From Prevotella sp. UBA7764 (GTDB lineage: Bacteria > Bacteroidota > Bacteroidia > Bacteroidales > Bacteroidaceae): 64,000 nt of DNA. This document shows positions 63,401-64,000 of the stretch, in pieces. The translations under genes were made by a program, and so were the position numbers. The stretch covers positions 1-64,000 of the forward strand of contig DLDU01000051.1 in assembly GCA_002481295.1 (NCBI GenBank), written 5' to 3'. Numbering within the stretch: the stretch's first letter is position 1; each line of letters starts with the position of its first letter. The notes beneath the pieces were generated by a model. That model was not told the DNA's origin. It made no database searches and saw nothing but the letters and a program-made list of their open reading frames with translations.

Positions 63401-64000
63401 GACTCCATGGCGATGATCAGCGTGGAGGACAACGGCATCGGCATGGACAGGCAACAGCTCAACCATCTCTACACCCGATTCTTCGACGGCGACTACCGAC
63501 GACAGAACACCGGAGGCACGGGCATAGGCCTGGCGCTCGTCCACGAACTCGTGGCGCTCCATCACGGCACGATCCACTGCAAGAGCAGCAAGGGCGTGGG
63601 CACAACGTTCACCGTGACGATACCCGTAAACAAAAAGGCATATCCCTCCCAGGAGATCGACAGCTCGGTGATCAGCAAGGAGGTGGACAGCGAGACGATG
63701 CGCTATCTCACGAACAATAACGAGACCGGGCCAGGCATCCGCGAGGAGCGTGTCGTGGTCAAAGCCAACGTGCCCGCCATGCTCGTCGTGGAAGACAACG
63801 CCGACCTGCTGGAGCTGATGAAGCAGGCGCTCAGCAAGCACTACCGGGTGATCACGGCGAAAAACGGCAAGCAGGCGTGGAACACGATACAGAAAGAGCG
63901 GCTCGACATTGTGGTCACCGACGTGATGATGCCTGTCATGGATGGCATTGAGCTCACGCGACGGATCAAAAACGACCAGAGCTTCTGGCAGCTGCCCGTC
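60449..64000 (+). CDS. Hybrid two-component system sensor-regulator (partial, 3' end outside window)
   Basis: The frame is open from ATG 60449 to the window end, 1184 residues. A hydrophobic N-terminus (about 8-25) is followed by the two-propeller periplasmic sensor (about 35-690) with repeats such as RGVLWIGTNNGLKSYDG, HDRLWVGTRNGLQRFD and QGRLWVGTDGGLSVFD, then a Y_Y_Y domain (about 725-802; YSYMLQGYDDDWKYCAGG) and one TM helix (about 811-830). The kinase has THELLTPL (His852), NLLSNAIKYN, VEDNGIGMD and GGTGIGLALV. The receiver begins MLVVEDNADLLELM and has phospho-acceptor Asp1158 in VTDVMMPVMDG. An AraC-type DNA-binding domain should follow beyond the window. Such proteins bind an oligosaccharide and activate the adjacent cluster. 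Confidence 0.95.
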   Translation, partial: MKRLKNIKRAVLWLVMLLWQHYAMYATGLRSFPPILLSPSENAFCMMFDHRGVLWIGTNNGLKSYDGYQVRTYRSDAYSPHLLPNNTVRSLAEDKHDRLWVGTRNGLQRFDLRTGQVTTFHLPDENQRIIYTLYVDPQGRLWVGTDGGLSVFDEKTQRFHTYNNKNSWLITPDGKKTRMTGYSVKSIVQAPNGDLIVGTWAADLLRLRRGTHTFLRYPALNAVHSAYSLCYDHRGRLWVGSWGCGVVRVDNPDDVRHPAVKAYPFTTGNFDIFLSIVEDPVTHCLWAATREGICTINPNDDNAQWQPITNIDGTNLNYSNGIATDLCGNVWLLTQNNGIIQTTFDRSPFLNYDLNIGQQSFPVNFISSLYTPDGNTFWLGLNPYGIACYDRRTGTTRLNRDIPGFGNIPASALTTSFSGIIRRSNGDLWFADNNYGIIVKKAQGEAEVLDMSNSPWLKENFVNTIFESSRHVLWIGQHSGLSMVLPDGRGSQVTLRQGSRDLSNCDIRGISEDRQGNIWLATDNEGIICVVKPDGRHARMSVRQYAPQQGNFAVDDATNCLQDREGRLWAISNSGGLFLYNAAGDRFEAKNRDYHLAGDRVLAIAQDGGGDLWLTSDHGLIRLCLDKDCKPTDVNYYTREDGLGDLLFSENSIAAFGREIYLGSRHGFIAFDPSAMSKKQKTNYRLIITDIVVNDEPWRQMTDSTLRQRISRESPSFTRRVTLPTSVKKISFDFALLSYGNAKKNIYSYMLQGYDDDWKYCAGGSHSATYQNLPSGTYHLRVRAAGSNGQWQEMDYRVTVRVLPPWYASWWAYLIYIVLLCAATFATIHWYREHLRTQNRLRMGVMLTNITHELLTPLTVIYATIYKLRSMAPQYEDEYGVIDNNIQRTKRLLTQILEVRKSQAGQLRLKVSRGDLAAFIGNVVEEIRPMAEQKRISLETALPDKEATAWFDTDKLDKILYNLLSNAIKYNRDSGHILLSLVVKDSMAMISVEDNGIGMDRQQLNHLYTRFFDGDYRRQNTGGTGIGLALVHELVALHHGTIHCKSSKGVGTTFTVTIPVNKKAYPSQEIDSSVISKEVDSETMRYLTNNNETGPGIREERVVVKANVPAMLVVEDNADLLELMKQALSKHYRVITAKNGKQAWNTIQKERLDIVVTDVMMPVMDGIELTRRIKNDQSFWQLPV

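Overview
The window is bacterial chromosomal DNA from a member of the Bacteroidales, most likely a Prevotellaceae species. The evidence is four SusC/SusD pairs, an RprX/RprY two-component system, a hybrid two-component sensor, type IX-secretion-like C-terminal tails, and promoters of the Bacteroidetes type (TTTG, about 19-21 bases, TAnnTTTG) in front of many genes. The family names below come from reading motifs in the translations; no database was searched.

Region 1 (1-11.2 kb) is mostly housekeeping. It holds the end of cydB, a fucose/arabinose-type sugar isomerase, a fabD operon whose second gene encodes an amylase-family domain joined to an AlaX-like tRNA-editing domain, the rpsF-rpsR-rplI ribosomal operon, a small membrane protein, the rprX-rprY operon, a stretch of tandem repeats and tRNA-Phe.

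Region 2 (11.8-21.3 kb, plus strand) is a polysaccharide utilization locus controlled by trans-envelope signalling: ECF sigma factor, FecR-type anti-sigma, SusC with an N-terminal STN domain, SusD, and a GH31 alpha-glycosidase with its own promoter. Region 3 (21.4-29.4 kb, minus strand) holds a small membrane protein, a GH43 enzyme resembling exo-beta-1,3-galactanases, and a SusC/SusD pair. Two copies of a roughly 140-base terminator-containing repeat bracket the SusC/SusD pair and a truncated gene.

Region 4 (29.4-60.1 kb, minus strand) is one very large glycan-utilization cluster. In transcription order it encodes a GH128-type beta-1,3-glucanase with a beta-gamma-crystallin module, a large non-catalytic protein with repeated binding modules, a GH51-GH43 fusion, a four-module fasciclin lipoprotein, SusC, SusD, two more fasciclin lipoproteins, a second and atypical SusC, SusD, a MITE-like element, and a secreted protein with a zinc-peptidase motif. 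A hybrid two-component sensor (60449 to the window end, incomplete) is divergent from this cluster and probably controls it. The enzymes point to a plant or fungal wall glycan containing beta-1,3 linkages and arabinofuranose, possibly bound to protein. The unusual parts are the interleaved fasciclin/SusCD surface proteins, the amylase-AlaX fusion, the repeat-bracketed SusCD module, and a poly-T tract inside the predicted sensor promoter.
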